A DNA stretch of 64,000 nt, from the NCBI RefSeq assembly GCF_019711595.1, contig NZ_JAIGNR010000004.1:124001-188000 (forward strand), in the 5' to 3' direction. The position numbers were made by a program, and so were the translations under genes. Below the pieces are notes generated by a model. That model did not search any database. It was not told the origin of the DNA and saw nothing but the letters and a program-made list of their open reading frames with translations. Below, in pieces: positions 54,759-63,799 of the stretch (its first letter is position 1; each line of letters starts with the position of its first letter). The stretch comes from Qipengyuania sphaerica (GTDB lineage Bacteria > Pseudomonadota > Alphaproteobacteria > Sphingomonadales > Sphingomonadaceae).

Positions 54759-55510
54759 GAAACGCCTTCCCCCTGCTTGTCGTTACCAGCCTGGCGACCG
54801 CCGCCGCCTTTGCCGCCGCGTCTGCGCAGGAAAGTTCGCCCGAGCTCGATCTTGCCGAGATCCGCGCACGCGCCAGTGAGCATACTGCCGATGCCGAAGC
54901 GCTCGCCACATCGGTGAGGACCAAGGCCGATGCGTTGGCAGAAGACGCGCGCGCAGCACAGCAGACTGCATTCGAGAACCGCGCCGCGTATGCAGCAACT
55001 GCAAAGGCGACTGCCGATACAGGCCCGCTCGATCTCGATGGCATGATCCGCGCCCAGGCCGATGCGGAAGTGGCGGCGATGGGCGAGACGCCCCGGTTCA
55101 TTGCCTTTGCCTCGCTTGGAATGCCCGAGCCCTCATTGAAGGCGCTTGTTCGCGATGTCTCGAGGGCCGGCGGCGTGACCTTGCTGCGCGGGTTCCCGCA
55201 AGGCGACAGCGCCGGCTTCAAGAAGCGCATCGCTGCGATCTGGAGCGATGGCAGCGATGCCGGTGCGCTCGGGATCGACCCGCGGCTGTTCCGCGCTTTC
55301 GATATCGAGGTCGCTCCGAGCTTCGTGATGATCGCGAGCGACTTCGCCCCCTGCGACGGGTTCGACTGCAGCGAAATCCTCCCGCCGCACGACCGCATTG
55401 CAGGCAATATCAGCGTGGCCGAAGTGCTCGACACCTTTGCTTCGGGAGGCGGCCCGGGCGCGCAGCTTGCACGCATGCATCTCCGCCGCCTCGAAGGAGA
55501 GCGGCCATGA
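54755..55510 (+). CDS. TrbC-like periplasmic protein (F type)
   Basis: A 251-residue exported protein (signal ending ASAQ) with an N-terminal helical region (about 25-100) and a thioredoxin-like TrbC domain: PRFIAFASLGMPEPSLKAL, GGVTLLRGFPQGD and VAPSFVMIA. Cysteines in FAPCDGFDC may pair. It forms part of the TraW-TrbC-TraU set. Start overlaps traU stop. Confidence 0.9.
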   Translation: MRNAFPLLVVTSLATAAAFAAASAQESSPELDLAEIRARASEHTADAEALATSVRTKADALAEDARAAQQTAFENRAAYAATAKATADTGPLDLDGMIRAQADAEVAAMGETPRFIAFASLGMPEPSLKALVRDVSRAGGVTLLRGFPQGDSAGFKKRIAAIWSDGSDAGALGIDPRLFRAFDIEVAPSFVMIASDFAPCDGFDCSEILPPHDRIAGNISVAEVLDTFASGGGPGAQLARMHLRRLEGERP

Positions 55511-57228
55511 AGTTCACACAATCGCTAAGCCTGGGACTGTTCGCCCTTCTCGCAATCGCCGCGCCCCTTTCTGCGCAGCAGCAGAACGCGCGGGCCGACG
55601 GAAAAGCCTTTGGCGAAAGCCTGCGCGGCGAAGCGCAGGCAGCTGCCAGATCGCAACCCGACGCATCCACTCTCCCCAACTATGATCGCAATGCCGTGCG
55701 CGACCTCGAAACGCTCGCCGACGATCCCGACCGGATCGAGAGCAATGCCGCAGCGGCGGCCACCGGACACCAGGGTTATCGCGCCATGCGCGACAGCATC
55801 GCCAACCGTGCGCGTTTCGACAGCCAAGACATCGGAGACGTGATCGCGCGAAGCCTCGCGATCAACGAGACGCCGCTCGATTACACCAGCGGCATGGATA
55901 TCTCAGGCGGCCAGGGCAATTGCGTTCCGTTGCCGCCCGGCTCGGGTTCGGCGGGAACCTACACCGCCACCTGCAACACCGGCACACGCATCGACCAGTC
56001 GGTGGGACAGTGCGCGGTGCCGCTTGTCGCCAATGTGACCCAGCGCCAGCAATGGCATTATCTCTGCAACGACACCGGCGTCTACCAAGGCCTCCCATGG
56101 TGCTCGGCATTCGATGGCGGCTCGTGCCGCATCGGCGGCTATCGCCCCGGCCCGTGCCTCCAGTGGCGGCAGGACCAGTTTACCCGCTACTGTACCGAGC
56201 CAGGTGATCCGATCGCTGAGATTGCCTGCGATGCGCCCGATCCTCGTTACACGCCCTATGCGGTGACCACCGACAGCACGGTCGATACCGTTCCCGATGA
56301 GAGCCAGTGCACGGGCTTTGCCGACAATGGCGATTGCACGCTCGACAATGAGATCTGCACCGACGCCGACCCGCGGACCCGCATGATCGATGGCGTCTCG
56401 GTCACCCGGCCGTGCTGGGAATGGCAGCGCAACTACACCTGCACGTCGCGCGAAGCGGCAACCGATTGCTCGGATATCGAGAGCCAGGGCACCTGCCGGT
56501 TTGTCCGCGAGGAATGCCTCACGGACGAGCTCCCGTGCGAGACCTGGGAGCGCATTTACGAATGCCCACTGCCCGATACCGAGAGCACCACGCAGTATGT
56601 TTGCGATGGCGATGTCTATTGCATCGACGGCAGCTGCGAGACGATCGAGCGCACCGCAAATGATGAGTTCAAGGATGCGGTCACCGCGCTTCATGCGATG
56701 GACGAAGCGCGCGGGCAATTCGATCCAAGCACGCTGACGCTATTCCGCGGAACCAGAAACACCTGCTCGTCCAAGGTCTTCGGCGTGCTCAATTGCTGCA
56801 AAGGCAAGGGTTTCCCTCTCATTCCGGGGATCAGCCTGCTGGTCGCGCTCGGCTGCGACCGCGAGGAAGTGCTGCTCCATCAGCGCGATGCGCAGGGGCT
56901 GTGCGCCTATGTCGGGACCTATTGTTCGAAGAAGTTCCTTGGCGTCTGCCTGACCAAGAAGAAGGCTTATTGCTGCTTTGAGAGCAAGCTCTCGCGCATC
57001 CTACAGGAACAGGGTCGCAAGCAACTCCCCAAGCCCTGGGACAAGCCCAAGGAAGAACAATGCGAGGGGTTCACTCTCGACGAGTTCGCGCAGCTCGATC
57101 TTTCCCGGATGGATTTCAGCGAAGTCTATGCCGAGTTCACCGAAGCCGCGCGGCTGCCCGACGAACTCGAGACCAGCATCCTCATTCAGCAGAAGATTGA
57201 CGACTATTACGCAAGGGGCGGCCAATGA
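55507..57228 (+). CDS. traN: TraN-like mating-pair stabilisation protein
   Basis: A 573-residue exported protein (MKFTQSLSLGLFALLAIAAP signal), very rich in cysteine (more than 35), arranged in repeated C-x-W-x-x-x-Y-x-C units (CWEWQRNYTC, CETWERIYEC) and a terminal NCCKGKGFPL...YCCFESKLSRI domain of TraN. TraN sits at the outer membrane and makes contact with the recipient cell. Overlaps with trbC and traF genes. Confidence 0.93.
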   Translation: MKFTQSLSLGLFALLAIAAPLSAQQQNARADGKAFGESLRGEAQAAARSQPDASTLPNYDRNAVRDLETLADDPDRIESNAAAAATGHQGYRAMRDSIANRARFDSQDIGDVIARSLAINETPLDYTSGMDISGGQGNCVPLPPGSGSAGTYTATCNTGTRIDQSVGQCAVPLVANVTQRQQWHYLCNDTGVYQGLPWCSAFDGGSCRIGGYRPGPCLQWRQDQFTRYCTEPGDPIAEIACDAPDPRYTPYAVTTDSTVDTVPDESQCTGFADNGDCTLDNEICTDADPRTRMIDGVSVTRPCWEWQRNYTCTSREAATDCSDIESQGTCRFVREECLTDELPCETWERIYECPLPDTESTTQYVCDGDVYCIDGSCETIERTANDEFKDAVTALHAMDEARGQFDPSTLTLFRGTRNTCSSKVFGVLNCCKGKGFPLIPGISLLVALGCDREEVLLHQRDAQGLCAYVGTYCSKKFLGVCLTKKKAYCCFESKLSRILQEQGRKQLPKPWDKPKEEQCEGFTLDEFAQLDLSRMDFSEVYAEFTEAARLPDELETSILIQQKIDDYYARGGQ

Positions 57229-58037
57229 CCCATCTCTATCGCATGGCGGCGCTGGCCCTGGGCCTGACTGCCCTTCCCGTGACCTCGGCCTATAGCCAGG
57301 AGCGGCAAGACACTCCATCGACCACTGCGGCCGACGCGATCTACTGCGAGCAGCGCAGGCTCGGCTACTGGTTCTACTGCGCGAAGCCCGTTCCCCAGGA
57401 AGAGCCGCAACAGGAGAAAGCCGAACCGGTCCCGGCAACGCAGGAACTCGACGCGATCACCTCCGAACTGCGCGAGTTGAAAGCACGCGCGATCCTCTAT
57501 CCGACCGAAGCCAATGTCGCGGCCTATATCCGTTTCCAGCGCGCGCAGCTCGACCGCGCCTCGCTGTTCTCCGACGTCTGGCAACGCGCGATCTGGCAGG
57601 ACCCGGAACTCGACTACACGCTCGAACGCCCGGTCGGAGCGGTCGCCAAGAAGCAGTGGCAGGATGCCCGCAGCGCCGAGCGCGATCACGTCATGGCACG
57701 GCTGTCGCAGCGCTACGGCCTGTTCTATTTCTTCAGTTCCACCTGCGGGCCGTGCGAAGTGATGAGCCCGATCATCAAAGGCGTTGCCGACCGCTGGCGG
57801 ATCACGGTGCGTGCCATCTCGACCGATGGTGGACCCTCAAGACACTTTCCCGACTATCGCGTGGAAACCAACCAGCGCGCCAGGCTCGGTCTTGAAGGCA
57901 AGGCCACCCCGGCGCTCGTGCTGTGGGACAGCGCGACCAAGCGACCGATCCCGATCGGTTACGGCGTGCTCTCTGCCGACGAACTCCAGGATCGCATCTA
58001 CCTTCTCACCTCGAAGGAAGCCGGACATGATTACTAG
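57225..58037 (+). CDS. traF: TraF-like periplasmic thioredoxin-fold protein
   Basis: A 270-residue exported protein with TraF features (CEQRRLGYWFYC, ITSELRELKARAILYPTEAN) and a C-terminal thioredoxin domain (GLFYFFSSTCGPCEVMSPI). F TraF lacks CxxC, whereas this one keeps CGPC and is probably redox active. It follows traN and overlaps traH. Confidence 0.9.
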   Translation: MTHLYRMAALALGLTALPVTSAYSQERQDTPSTTAADAIYCEQRRLGYWFYCAKPVPQEEPQQEKAEPVPATQELDAITSELRELKARAILYPTEANVAAYIRFQRAQLDRASLFSDVWQRAIWQDPELDYTLERPVGAVAKKQWQDARSAERDHVMARLSQRYGLFYFFSSTCGPCEVMSPIIKGVADRWRITVRAISTDGGPSRHFPDYRVETNQRARLGLEGKATPALVLWDSATKRPIPIGYGVLSADELQDRIYLLTSKEAGHDY

Positions 58038-59463
58038 CATCCGCAATGCAGCGCTGACCCTCGCCGCTGCCAGCATGATCGTCTCACCTGTCGCGGCCAA
58101 CGTTGGCGATAGCATGGACCGATTCATGGACGACATGGGCGCTGCGGCCAATGTAACCGGCCCGACCGCCTTTGAAGGCCAGTCGGCGGGCTATTACAGC
58201 CTCGGCAACGTCTGGACGCGCTTCCCGCAGAAGACGACCAATATCGCCAATCTTCAACTCCCTCGAGCCCGCGCCGGCTGCGGCGGGATCGATATCTTCG
58301 CCGGCTCTTTTTCCTTCATCAATGCAAGCGAGATGGTCGCGCTCCTGAAGGCCGTGGCCAATAACGCGGTCGGGTTCGCCTTCAGCCTCGCGATCGATAC
58401 CGTCTGTCCCGAGTGCAACAAGATCATGCAGGAGTTCAGCCAGAAGGCTCAGCTCATGAACAACCTGTCGATCAACTCCTGCGAAATGGCGCAGGGGCTG
58501 GTCGGAGGCCTCTGGCCCAAAGGCGATCTCGCCGACAAGGCGATCTGCGAAGCGATCGGCAATTCCGAAGGCATCTTCACCGACTATGCCGCGGCCAAGC
58601 ACGGCTGCGGTACACGCGGCCAGCGCGCTTCGACCAACGAGGGCGCCGGTACCGACTACGCCGACATCAATCCGGGAGTAGCGCGCAACTACACCTGGCA
58701 CGTCCTGAAAAAGAGCGCCTTCTTCAACCCCGGCGGCACTTTCGACCGCGAGCTTGCCGAATACGCCATGACGCTGATCGGCACGGTGATCTACGTGCCG
58801 CCCAAGGACGATGAGGCAGGCAAGTTCGTGCCTTTCGCCGGCGATGCTTCATCCACCCTGGTGAGTGCGCTGCTCGACGGGACACAGGGCCAGACCGTGC
58901 GCGTGTTTCGTTGCGACGAGACCGATCTCTGCCTCAATCCGACCTTCGAGCAGATGAGCCTTTCCAACGCCAAGGCGATCCGCCCGCGCGTCGCGCTCCT
59001 CATCGGCAATATGGTCGACGCGATCCGCACCGACACCGCAATCGGCAATGCCGAGAAGGAACTGCTGCAGGTTGCCTCGGTCCCCTTGTACAAGATCCTC
59101 ACGGTACAGGCCGCTTATGGTCGCGGCATGCCCACCGACGATCGCGACACGCTCGCCGAGATCGCCAGTATCGACCTCCTCTATGCAATTCTCGACCGCA
59201 TTGTGTCGGAAGCCGGGCGTTCGATGGCAAGCTTCATCGCCGCCGATGAAGCCAAGCTCGCAATCTGGCGCGGCCAGATTGCCGAGGTACGTTCGGGCCT
59301 CGTCCAGCGTCAGGCGACGGGACAGGCCAAGGTATCGGCGATCATGCAGATCATCGAGAAGACCGCGATGATCGAGAACGCGCTTGCCGCCTCGATGTCG
59401 CCCTCGATGTCCGCCGCACTCGATTGGTCGCGCGGGCTCCAGTCGCGCTCGATCATCCCCTGA
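58027..59463 (+). CDS. traH: TraH-like pilus assembly protein
   Basis: A 478-residue exported protein (MITSIRNAALTLAAASMIVS signal) with TraH motifs: VGDSMDRFMDDMGAAANVTG, GYYSLGNVWTRFP and CGGIDIFAGSFSFINASEMV. It is needed for pilus extension. The start at 58027 overlaps traF by 11 bases; the frame open to 57784 lies inside traF. Confidence 0.93.
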   Translation: MITSIRNAALTLAAASMIVSPVAANVGDSMDRFMDDMGAAANVTGPTAFEGQSAGYYSLGNVWTRFPQKTTNIANLQLPRARAGCGGIDIFAGSFSFINASEMVALLKAVANNAVGFAFSLAIDTVCPECNKIMQEFSQKAQLMNNLSINSCEMAQGLVGGLWPKGDLADKAICEAIGNSEGIFTDYAAAKHGCGTRGQRASTNEGAGTDYADINPGVARNYTWHVLKKSAFFNPGGTFDRELAEYAMTLIGTVIYVPPKDDEAGKFVPFAGDASSTLVSALLDGTQGQTVRVFRCDETDLCLNPTFEQMSLSNAKAIRPRVALLIGNMVDAIRTDTAIGNAEKELLQVASVPLYKILTVQAAYGRGMPTDDRDTLAEIASIDLLYAILDRIVSEAGRSMASFIAADEAKLAIWRGQIAEVRSGLVQRQATGQAKVSAIMQIIEKTAMIENALAASMSPSMSAALDWSRGLQSRSIIP

Positions 59464-59472
59464 GCCGCGAAC

Positions 59473-62175
59473 ATGGTCGAGATCTTCACCACCGGCGGCG
59501 GCGAATACATCGTCAATGTCCTCAACGCCGTCGCCGCATGGACCGGTGCCGGCGGCTACAAGAGCCTGGTTCAGGTCGCCTTGGTTATGGGGTTCGCGCT
59601 CGCGGTGATCGTGGTGGCGTTCAATCAGGACTGGCGCGCATGGCTCAATTGGTTCCTAGGCGCGACGCTGATCTACATGTGCCTGATGGTGCCGAGGCTG
59701 GACGTCCAAGTCACCGACCGGGTCAATCCGAGCCTCGCTCCGGCGACCGTTGCCAATGTCCCGCTCGGGCTCGCGCTGATGGCAAGCTTCACCAGCCAGG
59801 CGGGGGACTATTTGACGCGTTCGGCCGAGACGGTGTTCGGGCTTCCCGATGATCTCAATTATTCGAAGAACGGCATGATCTACGGCGCGCGCCTGCTCGA
59901 AGCGACGCGGTCCCTGCGCATTGCCGATCCCGAGTTCGCCGCCAATTTCGACGAACATGTCCGCCAATGCGTGTTCTACGACCTGCTGCTCGGTCGCTAT
60001 TCGATGAAGGAATTGTCCGAGAGCAATGACATCTGGGCGACCGTCGCGCCCGGGAGCGCGGCGCGTGCGCAGAAGTTTCTGACCCGCGAGGCCGATGACA
60101 GCGTTACCGCGTCGATCGTCACCTGCCGCGAGGCCTACACAGCGCTCTCGAACCAGTGGGCGGGCATGATCGACGAGATGACGCTCGTTGCCGGACGTCA
60201 GCTCTATCCCAAGCAGACCGAAGCGCTCGCCAAGGCCAAGCTGATCGCCGACCTGCCGGTGGCCTACCAATATCTCACCGGCATCTCGAAGGACGCGAGC
60301 AGCATCTTCCGCCAGGTTCTGACCATCAACGCGATGAACCAGGCGATGCACGGCTTTGCCGGAGCGAGCGGCGCATCGAGCGTCGATGTGTTTGCGCAGA
60401 CCCGTGCCGATATCCAGACCGAGCGAACCTATTCCTCGATCGCGCACAATGCGATGAAGTGGGTGCCGATCCTCAACGTCGTGCTGACGGTCGTCTTCTA
60501 TGCGCTCTTCCCGGTGCTTTTCCCGCTGTTCCTGATGCCAAGGACCGGACCGATCGCGCTGAGAGGCTATGTCACCGGATTCTTCTACCTCGCCGCTTGG
60601 GGACCGCTCTTCGTCATCCTCCACATGATCCTGATGCTCAAAGGCGCCGGCGATGTTGCGGCAGCGGGTGGCGCGAGCGGGCTCACGCTTGCGACCTTTT
60701 CCGGCATGACCGACGTCAACAACGATATCGGAATTCTTGCCGGTTATCTCGTTGCCTCGATCCCGTTTCTTGCAGGAGGCGTTGCGCGCGGCGCGATGGC
60801 GATCTCGGGCCAGGCCACGAGCTACCTCAATCCGAGCCAGAATGCGGCCGAAGAAGCGGCGCGCGAGGCAAGCACGGGCAATGTCTCGCTCGGCAACACC
60901 AATCTCGAGAATTCGAGCGTGTTTTCGCGGCAATTCGCCCAAGGCAGTCTCGCGCCGAACATCGCTTATGGCGCGGCACAGACGAGAGGAATCGGCGAGA
61001 GCGGAACACAGACAACCGGCTTTCCGCAAGCAGAATTCGCGACTGTGCCGACCTCAAGCTATCCCTTCACCCCCACACTTGGGCAGGATTTCTCGAGCAG
61101 GCTGTCGACCATGGCGAGCGAGAGCCGCAGCCAGAGCGAGACCTTTTCCAACCTTGCCCAACAATCGACCAGTTCGGCAGTCACGCGGTTCAGCGAGCTG
61201 CGCGATGCCTACACCCGATCTCGCTCGAACGAGACAGTCAGCGGAACGTCGGCCAACGACAGCATTGGAAGAACATTTAGTGAGCTCGACAACGCGTCCA
61301 ACACCTTGCAGCAGCAGTTTGGCCTGTCGCGCCGGGCATCGGACGACATCACGGTATCGTGGTTTTTGAATGGCGACGGAGCTCTTGGTCTGAAAGGAGA
61401 AAGAGGTGCGGGATCCGCCAGCTTAGGCGTGAAAGGCGGGCGCAATCAGAGCTGGACCGACAGCGATATCGGGATCGCCTCAGAAGATCGCTCGCGCATC
61501 GAAAGTGCCCTAAGCCAGATTTCCGAAAGCCAGAATTGGTCAAGTTCGAGAGAAGGTTTTTTCCGAGAAACCAGCTCAAGCTCAGAAGCGCTCGTCTCGA
61601 GTAGCGCAGCGGGTATCACAACATCGCTGACGGAAGCGAATAGCTACACAATTGAGGCACGCCGCGCGGAAGAGATCGCCAATCGGCTCGAGAGCCAGGC
61701 CAGCTGGTATGAAAGCGCCAATGCTGCGGGAACTCTTAACCTGAGCCAAGCCTACCGCGAATGGGGCATGGCGGAGATCGAAGCCAACCGCGACTACTAC
61801 GGTCAAGCCCGCTTTGACGACATCGACTTCCAGATGAGCGCGCAAGGGCAGCAGCTGCAGGCGCGTTTTGTGGAAAGCTACGCTGAGGGCCTCAACGATG
61901 AGATCGCGAGCGAACTGGTGTTGCCTGATAAAACGCCTGTGGCTCGGCCTAGTGTAAGAAGCGCGAGCGGCGTGCGCGGCTCAGTTCGCCTTGGTGGGAC
62001 GCCAGGCTCTCTCGGAGATCCATCAGATGGCAGGGAAGAGATCGCAGACGATGTTGGTCGAAGGCAAAACCAAGGCGCTCGAAGCATCGAACAAAGAAGA
62101 GGAAGTCTTGATCGGACGACACGGGACGCACGAGGAGCATCCGCTGAGGCGGCCGATGATGTGAAGGAATGGTAG
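59473..62175 (+). CDS. traG: TraG-like mating-pair formation protein
   Basis: A 900-residue protein. The N-terminal half has about five to six membrane segments (EYIVNVLNAVAAWTGAGGYK start; others near 40-60, 330-460) as in TraG_N. The C-terminal half is a Ser/Gln-rich region of TraG type with a coiled-coil-like end. In F, this protein stabilises pairs and blocks entry exclusion partners. The last 70 residues (Arg/Gly-rich) look lower in complexity. Last gene of the tra operon. Confidence 0.9.
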   Translation: MVEIFTTGGGEYIVNVLNAVAAWTGAGGYKSLVQVALVMGFALAVIVVAFNQDWRAWLNWFLGATLIYMCLMVPRLDVQVTDRVNPSLAPATVANVPLGLALMASFTSQAGDYLTRSAETVFGLPDDLNYSKNGMIYGARLLEATRSLRIADPEFAANFDEHVRQCVFYDLLLGRYSMKELSESNDIWATVAPGSAARAQKFLTREADDSVTASIVTCREAYTALSNQWAGMIDEMTLVAGRQLYPKQTEALAKAKLIADLPVAYQYLTGISKDASSIFRQVLTINAMNQAMHGFAGASGASSVDVFAQTRADIQTERTYSSIAHNAMKWVPILNVVLTVVFYALFPVLFPLFLMPRTGPIALRGYVTGFFYLAAWGPLFVILHMILMLKGAGDVAAAGGASGLTLATFSGMTDVNNDIGILAGYLVASIPFLAGGVARGAMAISGQATSYLNPSQNAAEEAAREASTGNVSLGNTNLENSSVFSRQFAQGSLAPNIAYGAAQTRGIGESGTQTTGFPQAEFATVPTSSYPFTPTLGQDFSSRLSTMASESRSQSETFSNLAQQSTSSAVTRFSELRDAYTRSRSNETVSGTSANDSIGRTFSELDNASNTLQQQFGLSRRASDDITVSWFLNGDGALGLKGERGAGSASLGVKGGRNQSWTDSDIGIASEDRSRIESALSQISESQNWSSSREGFFRETSSSSEALVSSSAAGITTSLTEANSYTIEARRAEEIANRLESQASWYESANAAGTLNLSQAYREWGMAEIEANRDYYGQARFDDIDFQMSAQGQQLQARFVESYAEGLNDEIASELVLPDKTPVARPSVRSASGVRGSVRLGGTPGSLGDPSDGREEIADDVGRRQNQGARSIEQRRGSLDRTTRDARGASAEAADDVKEW

Positions 62176-62181
62176 TCGCGA

Positions 62182-62391
62182 TTAAAGGATGGCGTCGTGC
62201 ACTACCACGAATGCAACAAATGCCGACAAGCCAACGAAGATTAGGATCAGCTTCAAACGTCCCCATGGATCAGCCCAGGTCTTCTTCCACGTGTACGATG
62301 CCAGGCGATCCTCAGCGATGGCGCGATCGATTTCGCGAAAGCCTTCCCAATCGCCTTTGTTCTCTGGCGGGGTTCTATCGGAATTGCTCAT
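62182..62391 (-). CDS. small C-tail-anchored hypothetical protein
   Basis: A 69-residue protein: charged N-terminal part (PPENKGDWEGFREIDRAI) and a C-terminal membrane segment (LILIFVGLSAFVAFVVV). It faces the tra operon, 6 bases from the traG stop. The tail-anchored pattern and tidy fit suggest a real gene, perhaps with an entry-exclusion-like role, but this is only a guess from location. Confidence 0.5.
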   Translation of the reverse strand: MSNSDRTPPENKGDWEGFREIDRAIAEDRLASYTWKKTWADPWGRLKLILIFVGLSAFVAFVVVHDAIL

Positions 62392-62494
62392 AGGTCAGTG
62401 TCCTTTCGCGGAAACCGAAGCCCCCTCTCCTCTATTGGGCTCAGAATGCATCAACGGGCCGATCATCACAATAGCAGGGCGATGCGCCGTGTGA

Positions 62495-62734
62495 CTACGG
62501 CTGCCGTATCCCGGAGCGGTGGACACCTTTGCGGTCGCGGTCGCATGGTTTTGCAGCTGCCTTTTCGCACGACGCGAGATAAGCATCCAGCCGTTCGATC
62601 GTTCTGCGGCGTGGCCTTCGTCCCATTCGTAGGTCGAGGACGAATCTGGGGTCACCAACAGCGCGCCTACCGAAGCGAGTTGCAGAAATGTGGTTTTCTT
62701 TCAGATGCTTCTCGATCCGTTCAAGCAAACTCAT
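62495..62734 (-). CDS. small basic HTH-like hypothetical protein
   Basis: From the ATG at 62734 (AAGGAA site just before) it is 79 residues: MSLLERIEKHLKENHISATR then FGRRAVGDPRFVLDLRMGRR, ending in a basic tail. The pattern resembles a small family found near mobile genes in sphingomonads and has a helix-turn-helix-like layout. It is divergent from the S24 repressor with shared dyads between, so it may be a second regulator. Confidence 0.6.
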   Translation of the reverse strand: MSLLERIEKHLKENHISATRFGRRAVGDPRFVLDLRMGRRPRRRTIERLDAYLASCEKAAAKPCDRDRKGVHRSGIRQP

Positions 62735-62779
62735 TTCCTTACTGCTCCGACTCGTATTTCGCTTGTGTTCTTGTTCTGT

Positions 62780-62820
62780 TCCTACTAGGATGATTTCCGC
62801 GAGTCTAGGAAAAAATCCTA
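62780..62820. promoter_or_regulatory. TAGGA/TCCTA dyads between divergent regulators
   Basis: Two dyads built from the same 5-base half-site lie here: TCCTA-C-TAGGA (62780-62790) and TAGGA-AAAAA-TCCTA (62806-62820). They sit between the small HTH-like gene and the S24 repressor gene and are the best candidate for the repressor's own operators. The same half-sites recur in the tra leader at 44213-44571. Confidence 0.6.
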
Positions 62821-62845
62821 TGGCTGCATCCAAAGGACCAAGCTG

Positions 62846-63481
62846 ATGGTAAATGTCAGAGAAGAGCTCGACCGCCTCATTATTCAGGGTGGATACGGCT
62901 ACGCCTCGATTTCAAGGCTCCTCGGCCGCAACCCGAGTTACATCCAGCAATTCATTAAGCGTGGCTCGCCGAAGATACTCGACGATGAGGATCGGAAGAC
63001 ATTGGCATGCTTCTTCGGGGTTGATGAGCAGACCTTGGGAGGACCGGCGAACCCGGTTTCAGACGGGATGGTTGAAATCCCCGTTCTTGAGGTTGAAGCA
63101 TCCGCCGGATTTGGCGCCATTGCCGAAAGCGAAAGCGCTCAGACGCGGTTTGGTTTCGACGAGCGTTGGCTACGAAGATTGACTGCCGCGAAAAGCGCGA
63201 GCCTGTCGATCGTCGGAGTTATGGGTGACTCGATGGAACCAACGCTCAGCGATGGCGACGAGGTTCTCGTGGATGCATCCGACCACGGTTCAAAGCTCCG
63301 TGATGGAATTTACGTGCTGCGTGCAGACGAAGCTCTGGTGGTAAAGCGTATTGCCATCAAACCTGGCGGCAAACAGGTCACGATCGCCAGCGACAACCCC
63401 GCCTACCCCACATGGCACGACATGGATCGGGCAGATGTCCATGTTGTTGGGCGAGTCATCTGGTTTGGTAGAGCTCTCTGA
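62846..63481 (+). CDS. S24/LexA-like (CI-type) repressor
   Basis: A 211-residue protein: N-terminal helix-turn-helix (YASISRLLGRNPSYIQQFIK) and a C-terminal peptidase S24 domain with Ser129 (VMGDSMEPTL) and Lys167 (ALVVKRIA). The sequence EASAGFGA near residue 87 provides an Ala-Gly site for RecA-stimulated self-cleavage. It would relieve repression upon DNA damage, as CI-like regulators of SXT/R391-type elements do. AGGA lies 6-9 bases before the ATG. Confidence 0.9.
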   Translation: MVNVREELDRLIIQGGYGYASISRLLGRNPSYIQQFIKRGSPKILDDEDRKTLACFFGVDEQTLGGPANPVSDGMVEIPVLEVEASAGFGAIAESESAQTRFGFDERWLRRLTAAKSASLSIVGVMGDSMEPTLSDGDEVLVDASDHGSKLRDGIYVLRADEALVVKRIAIKPGGKQVTIASDNPAYPTWHDMDRADVHVVGRVIWFGRAL

Positions 63482-63799
63482 CGGCATGGTCTGGGCCGTT
63501 TGCTGAATGTCCTCTCTTGGGCAGAAGCACGGCGTAAAAGACATTCGACGACCATATCAAGTAATCTAGCTGTTGGTTCTCCATTACTGCGGGCATTACC
63601 TTGCAGTCGCATTGAAACGAAGCTCTTGCGCAGTAGATGAGATGCTGCTTGTCATAGGCGGGCTCGTGACAAGCAGCCAAGACCCACTGCTTTGGGATGG
63701 TCGCATCGGCTTGCCGTTCGCGCTCGATCTCTAATCTTAATGCTCGTGGCTTTCTCGCATTTTCCGCCTTAGTATCAGTGCTATGATCAGTAGAGTATT
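63482..63799. other. gene-free stretch with a stem-loop
   Basis: No convincing gene on either strand; the minus-strand frames here look random. A perfect 11-base inverted repeat GCTGCTTGTCA / TGACAAGCAGC with a 12-base loop spans 63644-63677, without a T-run. It could be the end of an upstream transcript, an operator for the gene at 63800, or a small RNA. A T/A-rich promoter-like part lies at 63730-63795. Confidence 0.4.

Noticed and set aside
59656..61029. A 457-codon minus-strand open frame across traG
   Set aside because: Arg/His-rich translation with no recognisable domain, antisense to a well-supported TraG; a by-product of high G+C.
62395..62658. Minus-strand frame of 87 codons between the two small genes
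   Set aside because: Overlaps the better supported gene at 62495-62734 in another frame and has no start signal or family pattern.
63403..63680. Two overlapping minus-strand frames downstream of the S24 repressor
   Set aside because: Random-looking composition, overlap with the repressor gene, no ribosome sites.
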